This document shows positions 11,176-21,152 of a stretch of 64,000 nt of DNA, one piece after another. Source of the DNA: Zygnema cylindricum (lineage: Eukaryota; Streptophyta; Zygnematophyceae; Zygnematales; Zygnemataceae). The DNA is taken from the NCBI GenBank assembly GCA_037447655.1, contig JBBHKE010001948.1, forward strand, positions 267,344 to 331,343. The letters are read 5' to 3'. The position numbers and the translations under genes are program-made. Positions within the stretch are counted from its first letter, which is position 1, and each line of letters opens with the position of its first letter. The notes under the pieces are model-generated. The model saw only the letters and a program-made list of their open reading frames with translations, had not been told where the DNA came from and did no database searches.

Positions 11176-11256
11176 CGGTCCTAGTAAACATGGGGAGATG
11201 TCTATTTGTAGTGTTTACTAGCACGACGTTCCATTATGTCGTGCCTGTAAACATCG
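11176..11256. repeat. Short inverted repeats forming a hairpin
   Basis: GTTTACTAGCACGAC is followed within 10 bp by GTCGTGCCTGTAAAC, and an upstream TAGTAAACA can also pair with TGTTTACTA. This resembles the end of a small palindromic element. No target duplication was found. Confidence 0.4.
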
Positions 11257-12055
11257 TTTCTCAATTATGATTGGTGCCACGTAGGTTAGTTTTCAGATTT
11301 TTAAAATCTAAAAATATTCTTCAAACTGAAAATCTGTACGTAATATTTGTACAAGCGGAGGAAGTTAATGATTCGTACGAAAATTTTGCGCCCAAATTTT
11401 AATTTTGAAATTGGAAATCAAAATTTCCAAACAGAATGGCAAAAAGGCGCCACAAACTTTGAAGGTCAGCAGATGTCAAAAAGAGCGTGCGAGGATATTT
11501 CGGTCGACCTGCATACACCGTGGCGGAAGGCACATGGGGTGTACGACGTGTTTTTTTCTCATCGCCTGTTTGTGGTGGATATTTTTTAAATTTCCACATG
11601 TACCGATAGTATGTGACATGTGTGAATAAACTCTCCTCGCCGAAAAGAGTCTCGTCACACTTGCGCGGTTGCTTTCTCGATGTTTCGTTTGACAATAAAA
11701 AAGAAATGGTACGAATATTTTCGAAATAGTACGGCATTCAGTAAACAACCCCACTTTTCTTCTAATGGGAGTTCACCCTAATGGTTAAATACTCCACCGA
11801 CACCAAAATCGAAGTGTAACAAAATTGACACGTCACCATTGTAATCCATATACATCCAAATTCATATTGTGATAGATTCGCAACGTCATTGTGGCCTTTC
11901 ACAAAAGTCCAAATCCACACCTCAACAAATCCCACAAAAAAAATCCCACACCTCAATAAATCACACACTCCCTTTCTCACTTTTGAAATGCTACTTTTTT
12001 TTTCTTCCCAGGGACTCAGATGGTTTACCATCGCACTTTTTCATAATGTCAACCA

Positions 12056-12468
12056 TTTTGTTTCTCACTCACTCACTTAATCACTCTCTCAGTCACTCAT
12101 ACATCAAATGAGTCACGAACTGAATAAGTCACGCATTCCCTTACGCACTTAATCACTCACGCACTCCCTTTTTCACTCAAACACAGACAGACTAAGTCTC
12201 CCACGCAATCACTCACGCACTTCTCGCTCACTTACTCATTCACTCATCCAATCACTCACTCGCCCTCCCACTCCCTCACTCATCCACTCACTAACTTAGT
12301 GGCTTACTCACTCACTCACTCACTCACTCACGGTGTCACGTAGAGTCTCACTCACTCCCACTCACTCACTCAATACATCACTCACTCACTCTCACTTCTG
12401 ATCGCACACCCAGTATCACTCTCACTCACTCAATCACTCACTGACTCTCACTCTTGCTACGATCGTTT
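12056..12468. repeat. (CACT)n-type simple repeat
   Basis: About 410 bp of degenerate CACT/TCAC tetranucleotide repeats with interruptions. ORFs overlapping it are products of the repeat. Confidence 0.9.
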
Positions 12469-12909
12469 CAAAAAGTACACATAGCAACTCGCAATTTTAC
12501 AAGTAGAAACACAAACACGCACATCAGTGTTACACTAGGGGTCTCGACCAATACACATATATGAAGCTGAATCTCTCAATACACATATATCAAGCTAAAT
12601 CTCTTCTCCTCACTCGCAGTCTTATAAGAAAATACTTCCTTCGTTACTTCTCACTACAAACAATAATAATAACCCTTTAATTTTGTATAAAAAAACTAAC
12701 ATAACTGCTCAACGTTCTCCACTAACATAATGGACAAGATTGCTACGAACAAAAGCTACCAAACAAATGCGCTTTCCTACCTAGACACATCTTCACCGAA
12801 ACTAATTGTTTGGTAGATCAGCAGACACGGTACAACTTAATAAACTTACAAACGTAGATAGCTAAAACATAATACAAACGGCCGATACGCCGATTTCTCA
12901 CAATGTATC

Positions 12910-13148
12910 CTAACAACCCTCACTCTTCTCAGTCTCACTCTCACTCTCACTCCACTCTCACTCTCACTTTCACACATTCTATCATTGATACTACCTCTTA
13001 TAAGGACTCTCACTCTCACTCTCACCACTAACTCATTCACCACTCACGTTGACTTTCACTCTCACACTCATTGTCACTTTCAATTTCACTTCCCACTCAC
13101 TCACCTATGCAATCACAAATCTCTTACTCTCACTTACTCCTACCCACT
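12910..13148. repeat. (CTCACT)n-type simple repeat
   Basis: A degenerate CTCACT/TCACTT repeat, separated from the CACT tract by about 440 bp of unremarkable AT-rich DNA. Short ORFs on both strands encode Arg/Val or Thr/Leu repeats and are artefacts. Confidence 0.85.
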
Positions 13149-13243
13149 CACTCATTCTTCCAAGGGTCTCTTACACAACCCCGAGTGCGTAGCAATAACA
13201 ATAAATTTTAAGAAGACGCAAAAGAACATTCAAATAAACCAAT

Positions 13244-15425
13244 TGTTGTAATTTATAAATCTTTATTTCAGTCAATAGGGGTAAAAATAACTTAGGATAT
13301 TTTTTCTAGTAGTCTACTATAAGACTTACTTTAATTAGTGTTACAGTAGCAAGAGGTACAGTAGAGTGTATCGTACTGTATCGTACTTTTGCAGGGACAC
13401 GTGTCGGCGAAATAACGTATGCAGGTTTTTTGGAGTAGCGTCGACAATCATCCATACGCGTCAAAAAGTTGACGATGCGATTCACATGATCGGACGAACA
13501 GTATCTGTCCCGAGTATTCCGGAAACATATGGTACATCTCGACAGTACCATCGTCGATCGAATTCGTTCCAGCGGACGCGATTCACCTGGGACCACAAGC
13601 GCGATTCACGAGGGACCACAAGCGTGATTCGCGTGGGACCACAAGTGACGAAGCACTCAGATGCTTCGTACTACATGACCACATTGGGCTGGACTTTAGC
13701 GGTCACTGCTGACTAAGCATTTGGAACGTTTTGTGTACGGTTAGAACGTTTTGTGTACGATTCAATTTCTGTAAATATCTGAATAACATTATTTTGTAGT
13801 TTAGTGTGATAAAAAAATGTTGTTCATAGCCCTTTTCAGCCATGAATGTACCCTCGGAAGCACCACAGACTACCCCAAAACAGCCTCATTTGATTCCACT
13901 CAGAATTCTACAGAATAACCAAACCAAGCTAAAACTACACAACCAGATAGTTCCTAGTCCACTTAGTATTCCCACCAAATTTCATATAATAATACCATAC
14001 CGAAAAATCACAACACTCAGTCAAAGTTGCAGAAAAACAGCTTGCCAGAATTTGATAAATATGACCAACTTCACAATGAAGCCCCAAGCAAACCAGAGAC
14101 ACAATAGGTATGCAAATTAGCCACAATATTGCCAATACAAAGAGGAACACACATGCAAAATTTCAGATAATTTTGCCAATAAAACTGAGAGCAATTCTCA
14201 GATGAAAATCCCAAAAAGGAGCAGAAACAGTTTCTGTCCAAAAAGTTCCTAAGTCTAGAATGACTAAGTCCTACAAATATACACTACAGCTTACTACTAA
14301 CTGTACGGATGCATACCAGCCGTACGTAATCAATCAACTACCTCTATTAATGTGAGTGTACCTGAAACCTACACTAATAATTAACACACAGGACAAAACA
14401 TCGTTTAAATATTTACAAGTCTTACTAATTCCGTCAATCGAATCGGGACCGTCCAAAATAAGTATCTTGTGACGGACGCGATTTCGCGTCCCTCACCAAA
14501 CTGACGGCGCCGCCGTTCGTAGCTCTTTTTCCGCATACTTGATGTCATGTCACACGGTCACACAATCACTTGACGAACTGATGCCACCTCACCAAAATTA
14601 ATCCATACACGTGGCGTCCTTTCCACTCAATGCCTCTCACGCAACTTTTAGTTTGAATCCTTTCGTCATCATTATGATTCGTACTTGCAATGTACCTTTC
14701 AACAATATTCCAAATCTGATCGCTTCGCGATCCGCCGTTCATTTGACTTACGTTTGTTCGCGCCACTCAATTAGATCCGTACGTCTCAATACACTTAGTA
14801 CCTAGTACACAAGCTGTTATTACTGCGATGTGACTGGCGCAGCATCGCAGCACAATATCTTTATCACACACGCTGCTATGGCTGCGATGTAACCAGCGCA
14901 GCATGGCAGCATAGCAATGTGATACAGAGAGGACTAAAGGTTTCAGAAAACCAACAAAAAATAGTGTTCCGTTAATCAGGTTTGAGAAATAGTAATTAGG
15001 TTTTTAAAGTACACTAACGTACAGGTTGGATGCTTTGTCGTTAGTCAGGATAATAACCGTAGTAACGGTTACCCGAATTAGTGTAGATCAGTAGATACAC
15101 AATGTGAGTATATAACTTAGAACTTAGACAATTTTGTAGTATCCAGTTTTGGGAATATGATTTTCTAAGGGCAGTTTTTGGGAAACTTCTAGACATCATA
15201 TCTTATGGTTTACTGGGTCATTTTGGCTGCAATTTTGGGAATTGTCAGTTTGCTGTATTGTGTATCACTGTGGCAAATTTGAAGCATATTGGCTTTCTGA
15301 GTTATATTTTGTGTCAGATCTAAGTTGGCTGTTGAGTAGGTACTTTGATAGTTTCTGCTGTTTTTCATGTCTACTTCCACTACTACTGCTGGTTCACCGC
15401 CTGCAACGGTGGTTGTAGAACAACA
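13244..15425 (+). repeat. 5' LTR of Copia-1, split by a nested solo LTR
   Basis: It starts TGTTGTAATTTATAAATC and ends GAACAACA. The stretch 13818-14956 is absent from the 3' LTR and is a nested insertion. A 23-bp unit ending GGGACCACAAG is repeated three times at 13577-13645, and an 18-bp unit (GAACGTTTTGTGTACGGT) occurs twice near 13730. The last 59 bp already contain the gag start codon at 15367. Confidence 0.85.
13818..14956 (+). mobile_element. Solo LTR nested in the Copia-1 5' LTR
   Basis: This 1139-bp insertion begins TGTTG and ends CAACA, the usual inverted LTR ends. It is flanked by AAAAA on both sides (13813-13817 and 14957-14961), consistent with a 5-bp target duplication, though a run of A is weak evidence. 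It lacks any coding sequence. Near its right end a roughly 35-bp unit (GCTGCGATGT ... GCGCAGCAT) occurs twice. It does not resemble the other LTR families in the window. A solo LTR formed by LTR-LTR recombination is the best explanation; the strand is arbitrary. Confidence 0.7.
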
Positions 15426-18357
15426 GGTTATGGGCCTTTCATCAAGGATTCCTATCTTCAATGGCCAAAAGTATGCTTACTGGGCGGCGATGGTTGAATC
15501 GTCGTTTGAAACTGCTGATTTATTGGGGGTCTTGGATGGCTCCCTTGATGAAACAGATCCAACTTGGGCGAAGAAGAATTCAATGGCAAGGAACAATCTA
15601 ATCCTTTGTATTTCAGAAAATTTGGTCATGTCTCGACTGAAAATGAAGAAGGCGAGGGAGATTTGGACGTCTCTGAAATCCGCTTTTGAGAAAGCGAATG
15701 TTCAAGAGGAGCTTTTGGTGGCTGGGAAAATTTGGGGATACAAATACACGGGGGGATCTATGGTAGAGTATTGTGACAATTTTCGTGCGCTCATTGATGC
15801 TCACTCTTCTGCTGGGGGGTCATTTCCTGAGTTTCAACAGGCAGCTTTGCTTATTAGAGGTCTCCCTAGTAGCATGAAGGGTGTGTCTAATCAATTAAAG
15901 AGTCATGATAAAGCTAGCTGGTCATTTCAGTTAGCATATAATCTTATATTGGAGGAAGAAACAAATACTAAACTCCTTGAGGGAGAAGGAAAAGTTGAAG
16001 CATTTGCAACAGACTTTGACAAAAGAATTCAGTTCAATCAGAATAGGAATCAGTTTAACCAGAATCAGAATCAGTTTAATCAGAGGCAGAATAGGCCATC
16101 TACTACTACTTGTTTCTATTGTTCTGAGAAGGGTCACGGATACAGGTACTGTCCTAAATTGAAGAAGGCTAATGAGACAGGTTTATACAGGCCAGGTTGG
16201 CAACAGAGCCAGTATCACAGAGGTTTTTCTGGAAATCCTTCACGTGGAAATGCTCTCTTTTCAGCTTCTGCAACTGATGCAGATGAGTCACTAAGCTTCA
16301 ATGAGCAAGAGGAGGCGGAGTTATTTGCTATGGCTGCTGCCATGGAGGGTCCAAAGGATGCAGGATGGATCATGGACACGGGAGCGTCTGCCCATATGTG
16401 TTGGAACAAGGCGGCTTTTACGAATCTGCAGCAAACATCTCCAAGGAGTATCTACTATGCTTGTGGCATGAGTGTTCAAACCTCAGCTCAGGGTGATGTA
16501 TCTTTGATGGTAGATGTGGGGGGGAAGTCGGTAGAGAGAACCCTTCACAATGTTTTGTATGTACCAGACTTTAAGAAAAATCTATTTTCTACATCATTAG
16601 TGGAGAGCAAAGGCTTTGAGGTTGTTCTGAAAGGAGGAAGACAGGTTGTTAGCAAGAAAGGGAAAGTAGCAGTAACAGGGACTAGAGATGCTAGCAAAAT
16701 GTACCGGATGGACATGGCGGAATATAAAGAAAATGATGTTCTCTACTCCAGTGTACAATCTGACAATGAGTTGTGGCATAAAAGATTAGGACATATGAAC
16801 TATGATAGTCTTAAGAAAATGGTGAATTTGGGAAAAGTCGAGGGAGTTTCTCTCAGTTCTCATCCTATAAAATCATGTGATGGTTGCTCACTTGGCAAGA
16901 TTCACAAATTGCCACTTCCACAGGAAACGGACAACAGATCGGAGAAAGTTCTACAACTAATACACTCTGATGTTCTCGGTCCCTCACAAGTGGCTTCAGC
17001 TGGAGGCGTCCACTATATGGTTACATTCACAGATGACTACTCGAGGTACACTAAAGTCTACTTCATGCAACATAAGAGTGAAGTGTTCACTCACTTCAAA
17101 CATTACAAAGCGTGGGCGGAAAAGCTTCATGGAGTTCCAATCTTGGCGTTGAGATCGGACAATGGGGGAGAATACACATCAAAGGAATTCGAAGAATTCC
17201 TCATTCAAGAAGGTATTAGTCACAATCTTACTGTTCCTTACACACCAGAACAGAATGGTGTTTCTGAAAGATTAAATAGAACAGTGACAGAGAGTGCTCG
17301 GTCCATGCTTGCAGATAAAGGGCTAGATTTGAAATTCTGGGCTGAAGCACTAAACTGTGCTGTTTATATTAAGAATAGAATTGCTTCTAGATCTGTTAGC
17401 ACCACACCTTATGAGCTTTGGACAGGAAAGAAACCTGATGTTAGCCACTTTAAAATCTTTGGCAGCAAGTGTTTTATTCTAGATACTTCACAGGATAGAT
17501 GGAAAATGGAGCCTAAGGGCTTACCAGGAATTTTTATGGGGTATGATGATAACGCAAAAGGATATAGGGTTTTTGTATTTGAGAAACAGAAAGTAATTAT
17601 TTCTAGGAATATCCAGATTAAAGATGAACAGGATTCGGTTGACCTTTTTAAAGTGCCAGATCAACCGGCGAAGGAAAAGCAAGAATATGTCATTTTTCAC
17701 CATACTCAGCGAGTCTACTTTCCACCGGCAAGTGCGACACCTCTTTCTCCAGTTCCTCTGGTGCCTTTACAGGATGCATCGCAACAAGATACCCCTCGGG
17801 TGGAAGGAACTACTACAGACTCTGTACAGGATCAAGTTACGGTTCAACCTAAACAGAAAAATCAGAGGTTGCCGACGATCTCAGCCTCAGAATTTCCGGG
17901 GGGAAAGAGATCTAGCAGCCGTCTGCAATCAAGCTCTCACTTTGCTTTTTCTGCAGCTACAGAGGAGCCTCTAACGATCCAGGAGGCCTTCTCATCACCT
18001 GAGAGAAATCAGTGGATCGAGGCGGCAAACGATGAAATGAAGTCTATTATGGAGGCACAGACATGGGAGCTGGTGGATCTTCCTCCGGGCAGAAAAGCCA
18101 TCGGCAGCAAATGGGTATTCAAGGTGAAGCTGAACCCGGACAACACAATCGAAAGATATAAGGCGAGACTAGTGGCCAAGGGGTATAATCAAAAAGAAGG
18201 TATTGACTTTGAGGAAACCTTCTCTCCCGTTGTCAGATTTCCTACTGTCAAAATTTTGCTAAGTCTAGCTGCTATAGAGAATATGGAAATACAACAAATA
18301 GATGATAAAACTGCTTTCTTCCATGGAGAGTTAGAAGAAACCATATATATGAAATAA
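15367..18357 (+). CDS. Copia-1 gag-protease-integrase-RT polyprotein, first part
   Basis: The 996-codon frame starts at an ATG inside the 5' LTR and runs across the LTR end and primer-binding site. Gag occupies the first 270 or so residues. It contains an Asn/Gln-rich stretch (repeats of FNQNQNQ, about 220-240) and a CCHC zinc knuckle (CFYCSEKGHGYRYC, 249-262). The protease motif DTGAS is at 337. Integrase has the HHCC zinc-binding residues (H471, H476, C504, C507) and the catalytic residues D535, D598 and E634 with the typical 35-residue last spacing. Reverse transcriptase begins near residue 890 and reaches the first catalytic Asp region (QQIDDKTAFFHGEL). A TAA at 18355 replaces the Gln codon expected after YMK, so the polyprotein is cut inside RT. 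The product would package RNA and carry out cDNA synthesis and integration if intact. Confidence 0.9.
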   Translation: MSTSTTTAGSPPATVVVEQQVMGLSSRIPIFNGQKYAYWAAMVESSFETADLLGVLDGSLDETDPTWAKKNSMARNNLILCISENLVMSRLKMKKAREIWTSLKSAFEKANVQEELLVAGKIWGYKYTGGSMVEYCDNFRALIDAHSSAGGSFPEFQQAALLIRGLPSSMKGVSNQLKSHDKASWSFQLAYNLILEEETNTKLLEGEGKVEAFATDFDKRIQFNQNRNQFNQNQNQFNQRQNRPSTTTCFYCSEKGHGYRYCPKLKKANETGLYRPGWQQSQYHRGFSGNPSRGNALFSASATDADESLSFNEQEEAELFAMAAAMEGPKDAGWIMDTGASAHMCWNKAAFTNLQQTSPRSIYYACGMSVQTSAQGDVSLMVDVGGKSVERTLHNVLYVPDFKKNLFSTSLVESKGFEVVLKGGRQVVSKKGKVAVTGTRDASKMYRMDMAEYKENDVLYSSVQSDNELWHKRLGHMNYDSLKKMVNLGKVEGVSLSSHPIKSCDGCSLGKIHKLPLPQETDNRSEKVLQLIHSDVLGPSQVASAGGVHYMVTFTDDYSRYTKVYFMQHKSEVFTHFKHYKAWAEKLHGVPILALRSDNGGEYTSKEFEEFLIQEGISHNLTVPYTPEQNGVSERLNRTVTESARSMLADKGLDLKFWAEALNCAVYIKNRIASRSVSTTPYELWTGKKPDVSHFKIFGSKCFILDTSQDRWKMEPKGLPGIFMGYDDNAKGYRVFVFEKQKVIISRNIQIKDEQDSVDLFKVPDQPAKEKQEYVIFHHTQRVYFPPASATPLSPVPLVPLQDASQQDTPRVEGTTTDSVQDQVTVQPKQKNQRLPTISASEFPGGKRSSSRLQSSSHFAFSAATEEPLTIQEAFSSPERNQWIEAANDEMKSIMEAQTWELVDLPPGRKAIGSKWVFKVKLNPDNTIERYKARLVAKGYNQKEGIDFEETFSPVVRFPTVKILLSLAAIENMEIQQIDDKTAFFHGELEETIYMK
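15426..15440 (+). promoter_or_regulatory. Primer-binding site of Copia-1 (half-tRNA-iMet type)
   Basis: GGTTATGGGCC directly follows the LTR end and then diverges (TTTC instead of CACC). Twelve of 15 positions match the complement of the anticodon arm of plant initiator tRNA-Met. It lies inside the gag frame and encodes Val-Met-Gly. Confidence 0.65.
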
Positions 18358-18363
18358 CCTGAA

Positions 18364-19227
18364 ATGTACGTTGAAAAGGGAAAGGAAGAATTAGTGTGTA
18401 AATTGATGAAATCTTTGTATGGGCTAAAACAAGCCCCGCGTCAGTGGAATTTTAAGTTAAATGAGTTTTTAACTGGGCTGGGATTTAAGAGAATTAGCTC
18501 AGATCATTCTGTATATGTCTTACAAAGGGAGGATGGGATAATTTACATTGCTGTATATGTGGATGACTTATTATTAATAAGTAAGTCAATGGATGAAATA
18601 AACCGCATTAAAACGGCTTTAAGGTCTAGGTTCGAGATGAAGGACCTCGGTGAGGCCAAATACATTTTAGGAATACAGGTAGAAAGAGATAGAAACAACA
18701 GGCTGATTATGTTTATTGCAGGTACTCGAAATCTCAAGCTTGTTCTCGGAGGAGGAGAGGTGAAAATCGAGACGTGGAGCGATGCTAGCTATGGCCACAT
18801 GCCAAGCCGGAAATCTACAACCGGCTTCGTTCTGAAGATTGGAGTCGGAACTTGCTGCTGGAGTAGCAAATTACAAAAGGTTACAGCTCAATCCACAATG
18901 GAGTCAGAATATATGGCAGCAGCTTCCGCCCTCAAGGAGCTCCTATGGGTCAAGTCCATTTTACAAGAACTTGGGTATATGCAAATTGGCCCTCAAGCTA
19001 TCTGGTGTGACAACCAAGCTGCCATAGCAATTGCCTCTAACCCCAGCCATCACTTTAAGAGCAAACACATGGATGTTAGACTACATTTTGTTAGAGAAAA
19101 AGTACTTGCAAAAGTCGTTAAATTGTGTTATTTACCAGATGAGAAGATGGTGGCTGACATGTTAACAAAAGCCCTTCCTGCTCCTAAGTTACAATTTTGC
19201 AGAGATGCTATTGGACTAAGTGAGTAA
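18364..19227 (+). CDS. Copia-1 RT C-terminal part and RNase H
   Basis: This continues the same reading frame after the single TAA at 18355-18357. It contains the RT motifs KSLYGLKQAPRQW and YVDD (18556-18567), then RNase H motifs [26 protein letters not shown] and KHMDVR, ending shortly before the polypurine tract. Compared with elements A, C and D, about 115 residues are missing between the ILGIQVERDR motif and the GTRNL segment, near 18710. The deletion keeps the frame and removes the RT-RNase H connection. With the upstream stop, the element is probably unable to make an active polymerase. The copy remains otherwise well preserved. Confidence 0.85.
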   Translation: MYVEKGKEELVCKLMKSLYGLKQAPRQWNFKLNEFLTGLGFKRISSDHSVYVLQREDGIIYIAVYVDDLLLISKSMDEINRIKTALRSRFEMKDLGEAKYILGIQVERDRNNRLIMFIAGTRNLKLVLGGGEVKIETWSDASYGHMPSRKSTTGFVLKIGVGTCCWSSKLQKVTAQSTMESEYMAAASALKELLWVKSILQELGYMQIGPQAIWCDNQAAIAIASNPSHHFKSKHMDVRLHFVREKVLAKVVKLCYLPDEKMVADMLTKALPAPKLQFCRDAIGLSE

Positions 19228-19250
19228 CTGAGTCTAAAGATTTAGGGGAG

Positions 19251-20288
19251 TGTTGTAATTTATAAATCTTTATTTCAGTCAATAGGGGTAAAAATAACTT
19301 AGGATATTTTTTCTAGTAGTCTACTATAAGACTTACTTTAATTAGTGTTACAGTAGCAAGAGGTACAGTAGAGTGTATCGTACTGTATCGTACTTTTGCA
19401 GGGACACGTGTCGGCGAAATAACGTATGCAGGTTTTTTGGAGTAGCGTCGACAATCATCCATACGCGTCAAAAAGTTGACGATGCAATTCACATGATCGG
19501 ACGAACAAGATCTGCCCCGAGTATTCCGGAAACATATGGTACATCTCGACAGTACCATCGTCGATTGAATTCGTTCCAGCGGACGCGATTCACCTGGGAC
19601 CACAAGCGCGATTCACGAGGGACCACAAGCGTGATTCGCGTGGGACCACAAGGGACGAAGCACTCAGGTGCTTCGTACTACATGACCACATTGGGCTGGA
19701 CTTTAGCGGTCACTGCTGACTAAGCATTTGGAACGTTTTGTGTACGGTTAGAACGTTTTGTGTACGGTTCAATTTATGTAAATATCTGAATAACATTAGT
19801 TTGTAGTTTAGTGTGATAAAAAATAGTGTTCCGTTAATCAGGTTTTAGAAATAGTAATTAGGTTTTTAAAGTACAGTAACGTACAGGTAGGATGCTTTGT
19901 CGTTAGTCAGGATAATAACCGTAGTAACGGTTACCCGAATTAGTGTAGATAAGTAGATACACACTCTCAGTATATAACTTAGAACTTAGACAATTTTGTA
20001 GTATCCAGTTTTGGGAATATGATTTTCTAAGTGCAGTTTTTGGGAAACTTCTAGACATCATATCTTATGGTTTACTAGGTCATTTTGGCTGCAATTTTGG
20101 GAATTGTTAGTTTGCTGTATTGTGTATCACTGTGGCAAATTTGAAGCATATTGGCTTTCTGAGTTATATTTTGTGTCAGATCTAAGTTGGCTGTTGAGTA
20201 GGTACTTTGATAGATTCTGCTGTTTTTTCATGTCTACTTCCACTACTACTGCTGGTTCACCGCCTGCAACGGTGGTTGTAGAACAACA
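19251..20288 (+). repeat. 3' LTR of Copia-1
   Basis: A 1038-bp LTR, TGTTG...CAACA, closely matching the 5' LTR. It carries the triplicated 23-bp unit at 19584-19652 and a perfect 9-bp-stem hairpin (ACGAAGCAC, loop TCAG, GTGCTTCGT) at 19655-19676. The 5' copy has one stem mismatch. Because the gag ATG lies in the LTR, this copy also ends with a 19-codon gag N-terminus. Confidence 0.9.
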
Positions 20289-20860
20289 GCTTCGTCAGAA
20301 CTGACAGCCGATTTGTCTGTCATTTGCATCGACGATCCAGATGTGATGTAACAAAAATTGCATATTTGGCGTTGACGGCCGAGATACTCGCTCGCCCGAA
20401 ATGATTCAAATTGTCGTCGGCCGTGATTTTTTGGAATGAAAGTAGGTTCGGTATACGTGAAATCATCGAAGTAGCCGTCGGTGGAAATCGCGGCAGATAG
20501 ATGTGGTACGGAAAGATCCTTCTACCGACGTGAATTTAAACATGAGTCGTCGGAGGAAAATCTAGGAGAAATAGGTAAGTATGTACGGTAGGACCGCAGG
20601 TACGGTCGATTTTGTCGTCGCGCGATTTTCGAAAAATATAAGTCGTACTGTCGGCGTGAAATAACGAAGTTGCTGTTGGCGAAAATCTCGAAAAATAGAT
20701 ATTGTACGATAGAACTCGTCGTCGGCGGAAACTACAGAAATTCCGAGTCGTCCGTCGGCGTATATTACGGCCAAAAATACATATGTACGGTAGACGCGTA
20801 CGACGATATGGAGGTATGTACGGTCCTGTAAAACTAAAAAAACACCCAAATACAAATTAG
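20289..20860. repeat. Degenerate GTCGGCG-type repeat region
   Basis: Between about 20400 and 20830 the motif GTCGTCGGCGGAAA followed by AAATCTCGAAAAAT and a GTACGG or GTACGA triplet recurs irregularly every 50-70 bp. The units are too diverged to define a clean period. No gene is visible. Confidence 0.4.
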
Positions 20861-20903
20861 TGTGGCGGCTGCCTGTCCTAATACCTAAATATAAACAATT
20901 AAA

Positions 20904-21152
20904 ATGGCTGACGAGATGCGGCATGACAGCTTTCGTGCATGTGTCCGAGGGGGGTACGGGATACTTTTTTTTTTTTCCACTCAATTCCTCATCATCACCT
21001 ATGCATTATCCTTGGGGGAAGAAGGAACAGGGAAAGGCATTGTCACGGATCCGGCGGAGTATCAACAATTGGGGTGGAATACAGGTTTCTTATGCACACC
21101 TCCTCCGACCTCTTACGCAAACCTCACAGTTCCCAGGCGCTTGACACCCTAG
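20904..21152 (+). CDS. Small hypothetical ORF (82 codons), doubtful
   Basis: The ORF starts AAAATGGCT, a fair plant start context. It encodes an N-terminal polar part, a hydrophobic stretch (GILFFFSTQFLIITYALSLG) partly made by a poly-T run, and a tail (PAEYQQLGWNTGFLCTPPP). No family is recognised. It abuts an antisense LTR remnant, and its last codons overlap the junction. It may be a relic exon or chance. Confidence 0.2.
   Translation: MADEMRHDSFRACVRGGYGILFFFSTQFLIITYALSLGEEGTGKGIVTDPAEYQQLGWNTGFLCTPPPTSYANLTVPRRLTP

Larger units (their letters stand above)
13244..20288 (+). mobile_element. Copia-1: near-complete Ty1/Copia LTR retrotransposon
   Basis: The element has matching LTRs (13244-15425 interrupted, and 19251-20288), a primer-binding site directly after the 5' LTR, a gag-pol frame in Copia order (gag, protease, integrase, reverse transcriptase, RNase H), and a purine tract (GATTTAGGGGAG) just before the 3' LTR. 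The LTR ends are TGTTG and CAACA. Without the nested insertion each LTR is 1038 bp. By eye they differ at about 20-25 positions, so this is a fairly recent insertion. The five bases flanking the element (CCAAT and GCTTC) do not match, so the target duplication is missing. That suggests recombination with another copy or flank loss. Confidence 0.9.

Noticed and set aside
12056-13148. Possible CRISPR-like or satellite array
   Set aside because: The repeats are four- and six-base simple sequence with no spacer structure.
13366-13716. 116-codon ORF in the Copia-1 LTR, duplicated at 19373-19723
   Set aside because: It appears twice because LTRs are repeated; it has no protein features and starts within the regulatory LTR.
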